Below are positions 56,348-64,000 of a stretch of 64,000 nucleotides of DNA, piece by piece. The DNA lies in assembly GCA_022827245.1 (NCBI GenBank), contig JAJDTI010000179.1, forward strand, positions 42,498 to 106,497, in the 5' to 3' direction. The translations under genes and the position numbers were made by a program. This stretch comes from Pseudomonadales bacterium. GTDB lineage: Bacteria; Pseudomonadota; Gammaproteobacteria; Pseudomonadales; Azotimanducaceae. The stretch's first letter is position 1; every line of letters starts with the position of its first letter. The notes under the pieces are model-generated. The model searched no databases and was not told where the DNA came from. It saw only the letters and a list, made by a program, of their open reading frames with translations.

Positions 56348-56602
56348 GTGAGCGAAGCCCGGCGGCAAACGCGCATCGTCTACGAAGGCTTCATCGAGCT
56401 GGCCCACGGCAACGGCGGCGTTGTCGAGGTCGGGGACCTGGTCGCCTACATGCGCGGACGAAACCGTCCCATGGGCGCATGGCAAGTCCGGGGCGAACTC
56501 TCGACGCTCCAGGCGGCGGGACTCGTCGCCGTCGACGAGGAGTCCGCAAGCTGGCGTCCGGTCGAGGGCCAGGACTTCGACTCCGCGTACGCCGCGGGGT
56601 AG
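56348..56602 (+). CDS. Small hypothetical protein
   Basis: 84 residues from GTG 56348, reading SEARRQTRIVYEGFIEL, with RGELSTLQAAGLVAVDEESASW suggesting a winged-helix-like fold. No clear family. Codon use matches its neighbours, so it is plausibly expressed, alone on the strand. Confidence 0.5.
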   Translation: MSEARRQTRIVYEGFIELAHGNGGVVEVGDLVAYMRGRNRPMGAWQVRGELSTLQAAGLVAVDEESASWRPVEGQDFDSAYAAG

Positions 56603-56684
56603 AGCCATCGGGCTTTGCCGTTCGCGCCGGCGCCCGCAGCGGACTGTCCGCCGCACCCGTGAGATCAGACCTCGGGACGCTACA

Positions 56685-56831
56685 TTGAGCAAACTGACGA
56701 TCAAGCGTGGCATCAGCGATCAGGCCGGCGCCCGTTCCCTGGTTGCCAAGGCGCGGGAACGCGCGCGGCTGGCATCAAGCAAGGCTCTCGAGCTGGCCGT
56801 CGAGGAGACGCGCGCGGCGCGCGAGGGATGA
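56685..56831 (+). CDS. Very small hypothetical ORF
   Basis: 48 residues from TTG 56685: LTIKRGISDQAGARS then an Ala/Arg-rich helix (ARERARLASSKALELAVEE). A single amphipathic helix is likely. There is no strong ribosome site. It may be noncoding. Confidence 0.25.
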   Translation: MSKLTIKRGISDQAGARSLVAKARERARLASSKALELAVEETRAAREG

Positions 56832-56954
56832 CAACACCGCCAGTCACGCGTAGCTGGGCGGAACTGCACATGCGGCGTCACTGACGCGATACCGGTCCGG
56901 CGTCGCACAAGCCCGGACTGTCCCCGCCCCCCTCGTCCGCGTACTCTTTGCACC

Positions 56955-57200
56955 ATGAGCGAAGAAACCGAACCCCTCGACTTCGAAGCCGCGCTCGCCG
57001 AACTCGAAGCCCTCGTGCAACGGATGGAGACCGGCTCCCTGACCCTGGAGGAGTCCCTCGAGGCGTTCGAGCGCGGTGTGCGGCTGACGCGTCAGTGCCA
57101 GGCCGCGCTCGAACGCGCGGAACTGCGGGTCAAGGCGTTGATGGAGGACGGCACGGAGACTCCGGTCCCCGAGGCCGCCTCGGGCGACGATGGCGGATGA
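56955..57200 (+). CDS. xseB: Exodeoxyribonuclease VII small subunit
   Basis: 81 residues with [20 protein letters not shown] and [18 protein letters not shown], the XseB signature. It combines with XseA to degrade single-stranded DNA to oligonucleotides. The end overlaps the ispA start by 11 bases, the usual coupling. XseA is elsewhere. Confidence 0.95.
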   Translation: MSEETEPLDFEAALAELEALVQRMETGSLTLEESLEAFERGVRLTRQCQAALERAELRVKALMEDGTETPVPEAASGDDGG

Positions 57201-58110
57201 CGGCGGGGCGTCCGCGGAAGCGGTCACGGCCCGTTTCGCGGCACCGATCGAAGACGCCCTCGCCCGCCACCTCCCCGCCCCCGAGCCCGAGCGGTTCGAC
57301 CTCTCCCCGAAACTCGCGGAGGCCCTGCGCTACGCCGCGCTCGGCGGGGGCAAGCGGCTGCGGCCCGCCGTCGCCTGCGCGACGTGCGTCTCCCTCGGGG
57401 GGCAGCTCGAAGCCGCCGTCGATCCCGCCGCCGCGATCGAGTACGTCCACGCATACTCCCTCGTCCACGACGATCTCCCCGCCATGGACGACGACGACCT
57501 CCGCCGCGGGCGGCCCTCGTGCCACATTGCCTTCGACGAGGCGACGGCCGTGCTCGTGGGCGACGGGTTGCAGACCCTGGCGTTCGAGGTGCTCGCCGAC
57601 GCACCGGGCCTCCCGGAAGCCACCCGGCTGCGCTTGGTCCGGCTGCTCGCGGACGCCGCCGGGTGGCGTGGCATGGTCGGCGGGCAGGCGTGCGACATGG
57701 ACGCGACCGGCGCTCCGCCGCTGTCGCTGACCCGACTGCAACGCATGCACGCGGCGAAGACGGGCCGGCTCTTCCGCGTAGCCGTGCAGTTCGGTGCGTT
57801 ATGCGCCCTGCCGGACATCGACGACCGGCGTTTCCGGCACCTCACGACCTTCGGCGAGCGCCTCGGCCTCGCCTTCCAGATCGTGGACGATGTCCTCGAC
57901 GTCACGCAGTCGAGCGACCAACTCGGGAAACCCGCCGGCTCCGATGCGGCCCTTGGCAAGAACACCTATCCCGCGCTGGTCGGCCTCGACCGGGCACGGT
58001 CGCTGGCCCGCGACACGCTCTCCGAAGCGCTTCGCATACTGGAAGGGCTGGGCCTGCGCCACGGTCCGCTCGACGCGCTGGCGCGCGCGACGGTGGAGCG
58101 CGTGCGGTAG
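57190..58110 (+). CDS. ispA: Farnesyl diphosphate synthase-type polyprenyl synthetase
   Basis: 306 residues. The first Asp-rich motif is [10 protein letters not shown], followed by RRG; the second is DDVLD. GGKRLRP, LKTG-like AAKTGRLF and GxQACDM are in family order. It makes FPP (possibly GPP) from IPP and DMAPP and would supply squalene synthase at 29449. In many gammaproteobacteria dxs follows ispA; here it does not. Confidence 0.93.
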   Translation: MADDGGASAEAVTARFAAPIEDALARHLPAPEPERFDLSPKLAEALRYAALGGGKRLRPAVACATCVSLGGQLEAAVDPAAAIEYVHAYSLVHDDLPAMDDDDLRRGRPSCHIAFDEATAVLVGDGLQTLAFEVLADAPGLPEATRLRLVRLLADAAGWRGMVGGQACDMDATGAPPLSLTRLQRMHAAKTGRLFRVAVQFGALCALPDIDDRRFRHLTTFGERLGLAFQIVDDVLDVTQSSDQLGKPAGSDAALGKNTYPALVGLDRARSLARDTLSEALRILEGLGLRHGPLDALARATVERVR

Positions 58111-58113
58111 CGC

Positions 58114-59520
58114 ATGCCGGCGGTCGCGTCGATAGCCACCCGCCTGAGCCGCATCGGTCGCGACTTTCCGGGCATCTCGTCGGGTCGAACGCGCTTTCGG
58201 GCGGACGAGTCCGGCGTCCTCGCAGAGATGTCCTTCGACGACAGTCCGGCCGGCACGGCCGCCCGGCTCGCCGTGGAGCACATCCTTCGCCGCCGCCCGC
58301 TTCCACCGGGGGCGGCCGTAGCCCGGGACGGCGAGGTCCGGCTGTCGCTCGGGGCCCGCGACGCGCTCGGGTTCGCGCGCGCCCTCGGTTACGCCGGCAC
58401 GGAGTGTCTCGCGCCGGCGCTGCCCCGGCGCGAACTCGCGACCGTGCCGCTCCCGACGCTGCTGAGTCACGTCCTCATCGCGTTCGAACGGGACTACGGC
58501 GAAGCGGGCCCGGAGGCGCCGACGCTCCCCGCCTGGTCCAACGTGCTGCGCGTCTTCGGCGCCGACGCCCTCACCGACCGGGAACTCGGCGCGCGGGCAG
58601 TCCTCGCGAAACGCGTCGTCCGCGTCGTGCAGCGCGACCTGACGCGCCTCGGCTGGCTCGAGCGCGGCGCCGCCGGGAGCCGAACGTTCCGGCTGACCGA
58701 TCGTGGCGTGGGGCTCGAAGCCGCCGGGCGCCGCCGGCTTGCCGAGGTCGAGGCGTCGTGGCGCCGTCGGCACGGTTCCGCCGCGATCGGGCGCCTGCGG
58801 GACGCGCTCGCCGAGGTGGTATCGGCCCAGGACCTCGAGTGGCCGTGGTACCTCACCGGCTACGGTCCGGCCGATGCCTCCCTCACGGGCGGCTCGTACC
58901 TGCCGGCGGCGCCCGGCCCGCCACGCCTTCCGGGACGCGGGACCGAATGGCCGGCGGTTGCGCGGGACACGGCCCCCGCCGCGACGGAGTTCCCCCTGTC
59001 GGCGTTGCTGTCCCAGGTACTGGCGGCGTTCACGGTGGACTACGAGGAAGCGCACCTCGGCCCGCTCGGCGCCGCGTCGGTGTTCCTCTCCCAGGTGCCC
59101 GGCGACGCCATCTCCCTGGAGCGGGCGCGCGCCATCTGCGACGTGAGCGGTACCGACAAGTCGACCCCGGAGCGGCATCTCTGCGTGGTCGTCGAACCCG
59201 GCCGGCCCAGCGACGGGACGCGGATGGTCCACCTGACGCCCAAGGCGCGGCGGATCCGCGACTCCTACCCCGCGCTGGTCATGGACATCGAGGCCGCCTG
59301 GCGGAAGCGATTCGGCGCCGGCGTCCTCGACGGTCTGCGGGGCGCGCTCGAAGCGCTCGACGCCGGCACGGCGCCCGGAACGCCCGACTACCCCGACACC
59401 CGGGCGTGGCTCCACCCCGCTTCGATGAAGGCCCGCCGCGCCATGGGGCGCGTCGCCCCGGACGGGCAACCGGTGCACCTGGCGTGGCATTCCGGGCAGT
59501 CACGACCGACGGACTGGTAG
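58114..59520 (+). CDS. Hypothetical protein with two MarR-like winged helices
   Basis: 468 residues. Two homologous winged-helix regions are visible: the first around LLSHVLIAFERDYG, NVLRVFGADALTDRELG and VQRDLTRLGWLER, the second around LLSQVLAAFTVDYEEA, SVFLSQVPGDAISL and MVHLTPKARRIRDSY. A third, weaker copy may open the chain. No catalytic motif is seen. It may be a self-contained two-headed DNA-binding protein. It follows ispA by three bases and replaces the usual dxs position. Confidence 0.6.
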   Translation: MPAVASIATRLSRIGRDFPGISSGRTRFRADESGVLAEMSFDDSPAGTAARLAVEHILRRRPLPPGAAVARDGEVRLSLGARDALGFARALGYAGTECLAPALPRRELATVPLPTLLSHVLIAFERDYGEAGPEAPTLPAWSNVLRVFGADALTDRELGARAVLAKRVVRVVQRDLTRLGWLERGAAGSRTFRLTDRGVGLEAAGRRRLAEVEASWRRRHGSAAIGRLRDALAEVVSAQDLEWPWYLTGYGPADASLTGGSYLPAAPGPPRLPGRGTEWPAVARDTAPAATEFPLSALLSQVLAAFTVDYEEAHLGPLGAASVFLSQVPGDAISLERARAICDVSGTDKSTPERHLCVVVEPGRPSDGTRMVHLTPKARRIRDSYPALVMDIEAAWRKRFGAGVLDGLRGALEALDAGTAPGTPDYPDTRAWLHPASMKARRAMGRVAPDGQPVHLAWHSGQSRPTDW

Positions 59521-59529
59521 CGAGCGGAC

Positions 59530-61005
59530 TCAGGTTCCGAGCAGCCGCTCCACCGCCGCGTGCCAGCCGTCCAGCCACGCCGTCCGCGTCGCCGGCGTGA
59601 CGGCCGGCAGGAAACGGCGTTCGCCCTCCGCCGCCGTCATCGCGGTCGTGTCCTCGATCAGTCCCGCCCCCACCGCCGCCAGGGCGGCCGCGCCGAGGGC
59701 CGTGGTCTCCGGCAGCGGCGTCCGTTCCACGGCGACGTCCAGCACGTCCGCCAGGAACTGGCAGAACCAGTCGTTCGCCACCATGCCGCCATCCACCCGC
59801 AGGGTCTCGACGGCGACGCCGTCCGCGGCGATCGCGGCCACGAGATCCGCCGTCTGGAAGCCCACGCTCTTGAGCGTGGCGGTGACGATCTCGTCGCGGC
59901 CGTCGTCGAGGGTCAGACCCGTGATGGCGCCGCGCACGTCGGCGCGCCAGTGCGGAGCACCAAGACCGGTGAAGGCCGGCACGACATGCACGCCCCGCGT
60001 GTCGCCGCCGATCCGGCGCGCGATGGCCTCCGTCTCGGCCGCCGACCCGATCAGACCGAGCCGGTCCCGCAGCCACTTCACGGCGACGCCGGCCACGAAG
60101 ATGCTGCCTTCCAGGGCGAACGTCGTCTCGCCGCCCAGCCGGTAGCCGACGGTCGTCAGCAGCCGCGCGTCCGACGCCGGCTTCGCCGCGCCCGTGTTCG
60201 TCATCAGGAAGCAGCCGGTACCGTAGGTGCTCTTGGTCATCCCGGGGCGCAGGCAGCCCTGGCCGACGAGGGCCGCCTGCTGGTCCCCCGCCACGCCCCG
60301 GACCGGGATCGCCGCCCCGAAGTGGGACGCGTCGCAGACGCCGAAGTCGTCGACGCAGTCCTTCACCTCCGGCAGCAGCGCGACCGGGATGTCGAAATAG
60401 TCGAGCAGCGTGTCGCTCCACGCGTGGTGGGCGATGTCGTAGAGCTGCGTGCGGGACGCGTTCGTCGCGTCGGTGCAGTGGCGCCGGCCGCCGGTGAACC
60501 GCCAGACGAGGAAGCTGTCAATCGTGCCGAAGCATAGCCGGCCGCCCCGCGCCGCCGCGCGCACGCCGTCCCGCTCCAGGAGCCAGGCGAGCTTGGTGCT
60601 CGAGAAGTACGGGTCGACCACGAGCCCCGTCACGTCGCGGATGCCCGCCTCGACGCCCTCCCGGACCATGTCCGCACAGCGGTCCGCCGTACGCCGGTCC
60701 TGCCAGACGATGGCCGGATGGACGGCCTGTCCCGTTTGCGCGTCCCAGACGACGGTGGTCTCGCGCTGGTTCGCTATGCCCATGGCCGCGATGTTGGAGG
60801 CCGCGACTTCGGACGCCGCGAGGGCGTCACGCACCGCGTCCACGGTCGTCCGCCAGATGACCTCGGGGTCCTGCTCCACCCAGCCGTCCGCCGGGAAGGT
60901 CGAGTCAAAGTCCCGTTGGCCGACGCCGAGAACAGCGCCCGAAGTGTCGAACACGATCGCGCGCGAGCTGGACGTGCCCTGGTCCACCGCGAGGACGTAC
61001 GGCAT
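59530..61005 (-). CDS. glpK: Glycerol kinase
   Basis: 491 residues of the FGGY family. VLAVDQGTSSSRAIVFD opens the ATPase fold, WVEQDPEVIW and GIANQRETTVVWD are glycerol kinase signatures, and DGGMVANDWFCQF and TALGAA are near the end. Converts glycerol and ATP to glycerol 3-phosphate. ATG 61005 has GGGAG seven bases upstream. No glpF or glpD is adjacent. Confidence 0.95.
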   Translation of the reverse strand: MPYVLAVDQGTSSSRAIVFDTSGAVLGVGQRDFDSTFPADGWVEQDPEVIWRTTVDAVRDALAASEVAASNIAAMGIANQRETTVVWDAQTGQAVHPAIVWQDRRTADRCADMVREGVEAGIRDVTGLVVDPYFSSTKLAWLLERDGVRAAARGGRLCFGTIDSFLVWRFTGGRRHCTDATNASRTQLYDIAHHAWSDTLLDYFDIPVALLPEVKDCVDDFGVCDASHFGAAIPVRGVAGDQQAALVGQGCLRPGMTKSTYGTGCFLMTNTGAAKPASDARLLTTVGYRLGGETTFALEGSIFVAGVAVKWLRDRLGLIGSAAETEAIARRIGGDTRGVHVVPAFTGLGAPHWRADVRGAITGLTLDDGRDEIVTATLKSVGFQTADLVAAIAADGVAVETLRVDGGMVANDWFCQFLADVLDVAVERTPLPETTALGAAALAAVGAGLIEDTTAMTAAEGERRFLPAVTPATRTAWLDGWHAAVERLLGT

Positions 61006-61223
61006 GGATGACTCCCATCGTTTGAACGCAAGATCGTAACAGGCACGCGGCGGGGGGCGGGCCGGCTCAAAACACCCTTGCGCCGCGCACCGGATACTGT
61101 ATATTCGTACATAAAACGGCCCGCCGGAGGTACGTTTGCCACCGTCCGCCAACCGGGGGAGTTGTCCACAGATCTCCACCGTTTGGTCACCGACGACGCA
61201 CAAGCCATCAAGTGTTTTTCCCC

Positions 61224-61252
61224 TTGTGTCTCGCATGCAAACGCTTTATGTT
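61224..61252 (+). promoter_or_regulatory. Promoter candidate for nrdA
   Basis: TTGTGT (61224-61229), 17 bases, TATGTT (61247-61252), about 170 bases before the nrdA ATG. The rest of 61006-61424 shows no gene. An imperfect CTGT-N8-ACAT box at 61097-61112 is noted, not called a LexA site. Confidence 0.45.
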
Positions 61253-61424
61253 GTGGTCTTGTGCGCGTTCAAACACGACATCTAGGGCCATGCGCCTGAC
61301 GGTCGGTCCTTGAGACGCGGCGCGAAAGACACGACGAAGACACACGACAGCAGACACGAAAACAGCCACGACAGAAGCGGGGACAAACACCCGGAGCAGC
61401 AGCCAGCAGGAGGGCCCTGGATCG

Positions 61425-64000
61425 ATGCAGACACCGACCGCCACGGAATCCACCGGCACCCCGGGCGCGCCAGACGCACCTGAAGACGCACCTGAAACAG
61501 CAACGCCAGCTCCGGCCATCCCGACGATCACCCCGTCGCTCGCCGCCACCGCACCGGGACAACTGCGCGTCATCAAGCGGAACGGCACGGTCGCCCCGTA
61601 CACCGACGACAAGATCGAGGTCGCGATGGCGAAGGCCTTCCTGGCGGTGGAAGGCGGCACGGCGGCGGCCTCCTCGCGCATCCGGGAACGCGTCTCGGCG
61701 CTGACCCACCAGGTGACCGGCGTCTTTCAGCGGCGCTTCCCGTCCGGGGGCACGATCCACATCGAGGACATCCAGGACCAGGTCGAACTGGCGCTGATGC
61801 GCGCCGGCGAGCACAAGGTGGCGCGCGACTACGTGCTCTACCGCGAGGAGCGGGCGCGCATCCGGGCGGAGCGGCAGCAGTCCGGGGAAGGCGGCGACGC
61901 CGCTCCGGCGTTGACCGTCCTCGGCGCGGACGGCGAAACCCGTCCCCTCGACACGGCCCGCATCCAGACCCTCGTGAGCGAGGCCTGCCAGGGACTGCAC
62001 GACGTCGACGCCGCAGGGATCATCGCCGAAGCCCGCTCCAACATGTACGACGGCATCGAGGAGAAGGACGTGAGCGCGGCCCTCGTCATGGCGGCCCGGA
62101 CGCTCGTCGAGGAAGAACCCAACTACACCTACGTCGCCGCGCGCCTGCTGCTCGACGAACTCCGCACCGAGGCGCTCGCCTTCATGGACGTGCGCGTCCC
62201 CGACGCGACGGACCACCGGGCGACGCAGTCGGAAATGGCCGCGCTCTACGGCCAGGCGCTCCAGGCGTTCATCGCCCGGGGCGCGGAGCTGGAACTGCTC
62301 GCGCCGGAGCTCAGACGCTTCGACCTCGACGCGCTCGGCCGGGCGCTCAAGCCCGAACGCGATCTGCAGTTCACCTACCTCGGCCTGCAGACGCTGTACG
62401 ACCGGTATTTCATCCACTCCGGCGACACCCGCTTCGAGTTGCCGCAGATCTTCTTCATGCGTGTCGCGATGGGGCTCGCCGTGCAGGAGGACGACCGGGA
62501 AGCCCGGGCGATCGAGTTCTACAACCTGCTGTCGTCGTTCGACTACATGAGTTCGACCCCGACGCTCTTCAACTCCGGGACGCTGCGCCCGCAGTTGTCC
62601 TCGTGCTTCCTGAGCACGGTCTCGGACGATCTCGACGGCATCTACAGCGCCATCCGCGACAACGCGCTGCTCTCGAAGTGGGCCGGCGGTCTCGGCAACG
62701 ACTGGACGCCGGTGCGCGCCCTCGGCTCCTACATCAAGGGGACGAACGGCAAATCCCAGGGCGTGGTGCCGTTCCTGAAGGTGGTCAACGACACGGCGGT
62801 AGCCGTGAACCAGTGCTTCGACCCGGACACGCGGGTGCACACGGCCGACGGCGTCAAGGCCTTGCGCGACGTCGCCGCCGGCGACCTGGTGCTCGGCCAG
62901 CGCGGGGCCTACCGCGAGGTCCGGGAGACCTTCACGTACAACCAGACCGATCCGATGGTGGAAGTGCACGTCAAGCACTCGGTCGCGCCGCTGCGGGTCA
63001 CCGCGGGCCACCCCCTGTGGGCCATCCGCGGCATCCCCATGGAGCAGGCCGGGCGGCGGAGCCTCGACTGGCTGGCGAAAGGCAGGGTCAAGCCCGAATG
63101 GATCGATGCCGGGGACCTCGGAACCGGCGACTACGTCGCGCAGGTGATACCGCAGGAGACGGTTCCGGTCGCCGGCTTCGACGAAGACGACGCCCGCATG
63201 TACGGCATCCTGCTCGGGGACGGCCATTGCGCGAAGCACGGACTGGAGTGGGGCGTCTCCGGCAACCCGGAGAAAGATGCCCATCTCGACTTCGTGACGG
63301 CTTATCTCGACGCGCGGGGGATCCACCACTGGACGACGGGGCGCGGCGAACGCTATCGCCAGATCCACTGGTCCGCGGGCATCGGCCTGCAGCGCGACGG
63401 CACTACGGGCCAGTACCGGGGAGCCGGGTTGCGCAACCTCGAGTTCACCCGCGAAGACCTGTACGGGCCGGACGGCCAGAAACGCATCGCCCGCCGCTTC
63501 GGCCACCTGCCCCGGTCGCAGACGCTGGCGCTGCTGCAGGGACTGCTGGAGACCGACGGCCACGTCAGCAGGGGCCGGGAAATCACCTTCACGAGCACGT
63601 CCGAAGCCCTGGCGGAGGGCGTGCGCTACCAGATGCTGCGTCTGGGCGTACCGACGTCGGGACAGTTCAGGGAGCGTCGCCAGGACCACGAGGGCATCCG
63701 CGACGATGGCTCGCGGGTACGGTCCAGAGGTACGGTGCGGAGCTACGACATTCGCATCCCGGCCGTCGCGGAACTGGCCCGGCGGCTGCACGTGAAGCCG
63801 CTGACCAAACGGAACTGGCTGGCTGTCGGGAACTGGGTGTTCAGCCGAGTTCGGGAAGTCACGTCCCTGCCCCCGACGCCGTTCGTGATGGACCTCAGGG
63901 TGGAGGGCGACGAGTCCTACATGACGACCGGCGCGCTCGCCCACAACGGCGGCAAGCGCAAGGGCGCCGTCTGCTCCTACCTCGAGACCTGGCACCTCGA
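61425..64000 (+). CDS. nrdA: Ribonucleoside-diphosphate reductase alpha subunit, intein-containing, partial
   Basis: The frame from ATG 61425 runs to the window edge. Extein part: two ATP-cone domains (about residues 45-145 and 160-255; VIKRNGTVAPY, VLGADGETRPLD), the catalytic barrel start with SCFLSTV (active-site Cys), and VVNDTAVAVNQ up to residue 463. A 378-residue intein follows (464-841), and the extein resumes as GGKRKGAVCSYLETWHL. Two ATP cones are as in Pseudomonas-type class I NrdA. It reduces ribonucleotides with NrdB, which is not in the window. AGGAGG lies 11 bases upstream. Confidence 0.9.
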   Translation, partial: MQTPTATESTGTPGAPDAPEDAPETATPAPAIPTITPSLAATAPGQLRVIKRNGTVAPYTDDKIEVAMAKAFLAVEGGTAAASSRIRERVSALTHQVTGVFQRRFPSGGTIHIEDIQDQVELALMRAGEHKVARDYVLYREERARIRAERQQSGEGGDAAPALTVLGADGETRPLDTARIQTLVSEACQGLHDVDAAGIIAEARSNMYDGIEEKDVSAALVMAARTLVEEEPNYTYVAARLLLDELRTEALAFMDVRVPDATDHRATQSEMAALYGQALQAFIARGAELELLAPELRRFDLDALGRALKPERDLQFTYLGLQTLYDRYFIHSGDTRFELPQIFFMRVAMGLAVQEDDREARAIEFYNLLSSFDYMSSTPTLFNSGTLRPQLSSCFLSTVSDDLDGIYSAIRDNALLSKWAGGLGNDWTPVRALGSYIKGTNGKSQGVVPFLKVVNDTAVAVNQCFDPDTRVHTADGVKALRDVAAGDLVLGQRGAYREVRETFTYNQTDPMVEVHVKHSVAPLRVTAGHPLWAIRGIPMEQAGRRSLDWLAKGRVKPEWIDAGDLGTGDYVAQVIPQETVPVAGFDEDDARMYGILLGDGHCAKHGLEWGVSGNPEKDAHLDFVTAYLDARGIHHWTTGRGERYRQIHWSAGIGLQRDGTTGQYRGAGLRNLEFTREDLYGPDGQKRIARRFGHLPRSQTLALLQGLLETDGHVSRGREITFTSTSEALAEGVRYQMLRLGVPTSGQFRERRQDHEGIRDDGSRVRSRGTVRSYDIRIPAVAELARRLHVKPLTKRNWLAVGNWVFSRVREVTSLPPTPFVMDLRVEGDESYMTTGALAHNGGKRKGAVCSYLETWHL
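62814..63947 (+). mobile_element. LAGLIDADG intein in NrdA
   Basis: 378 residues from Cys 464 to Asn 841 of the frame. Block A is CFDPDTRVHTADGV, block B carries TAGHPLW, the homing endonuclease has MYGILLGDGH and LLQGLLETDGH, and the end is ALAHN. The insertion lies between Gln and Gly of the conserved NQGGKRKG, so the +1 residue is Gly, not Cys, Ser or Thr. Ordinary splicing needs a +1 nucleophile, so the mechanism here is in question. Confidence 0.9.

Noticed and set aside
61097..61112. LexA-like box CTGT-N8-ACAT
   Set aside because: One arm deviates, and neither glpK nor nrdA promoter spacing supports it.
61269..63995. Long minus-strand open frame antisense to nrdA
   Set aside because: The plus strand gives clear NrdA and intein motifs; the minus frame is a GC-rich shadow with no domain.

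Overview
The window is high-GC DNA from a gammaproteobacterium-like chromosome. It has an xseB-ispA pair, a NrdA with two ATP cones of the Pseudomonas type, a SbcB-type exonuclease I and a tmRNA ending in ANDDNYALAA. No species can be named from the sequence alone.

Layout. (1) 1-14.2 kb is housekeeping and accessory metabolism: an acyltransferase (cut by the window edge), a PF10023-type lipoprotein peptidase, a DASS transporter, exonuclease I, an osmoprotectant-type ABC transporter whose binding protein and permease are fused, an MBL-fold hydrolase, a TetR regulator divergent from an SDR and SRPBCC pair with a visible operator, and an acyl-CoA dehydrogenase. (2) 14.3-30.6 kb is the most remarkable part: a compact sterol (triterpenoid) locus. 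A seven-gene, translationally coupled plus-strand operon encodes an HMG-CoA reductase-mevalonate kinase fusion, an SdmB-like SDR, an SdmA-like Rieske oxygenase, an ERG4/ERG24-family sterol reductase, CYP51, a single 1126-residue squalene epoxidase-oxidosqualene cyclase fusion, and a FAD oxidoreductase of unknown step. A convergent two-gene operon encodes squalene synthase and an EBP-like membrane protein. The two operons are preceded by the same 57-bp element (46/57 identical), one copy at each end of the locus. The left copy also overlaps the start of a one-piece sensor kinase, receiver and DNA-binding protein. Together the enzymes could take HMG-CoA to mevalonate phosphate, and farnesyl diphosphate through squalene, oxidosqualene and lanosterol-like intermediates to a 4- and 14-demethylated sterol. 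FPP synthase (ispA) lies at 57 kb; the middle mevalonate steps are not in the window.

(3) 30.7-36.4 kb is accessory: an HpcH/HpaI aldolase with an apparent ATC start, a SprT-like protein, a VOC protein, an orphan HigA, a YcaQ-like protein, a FitAB/VapBC-type module whose toxin is cut by a 134-bp copy of the YcaQ gene, and a DUF1826 gene with a Zur-like box. (4) 36.5-53.9 kb is a genomic island integrated at the 3' end of ssrA, bounded by a 15-bp direct repeat, with a P4-type integrase at its left end. It holds a Cys-rich protein, a recombinase cassette followed by an unusually strong hairpin and two structured repeat units, a 1192-residue LOTUS-like/ATPase/PRTase-like protein, and a five-gene cluster (ParB-like, SNF2 helicase, DUF3883 nuclease, m5C methyltransferase, Vsr) that looks like a restriction or defence system. 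(5) 53.9-64 kb returns to core genes: ssrA, a Sel1 protein, a LOG-family protein, xseB, ispA, a double winged-helix protein, glpK, and nrdA interrupted by a LAGLIDADG intein whose +1 residue is glycine.
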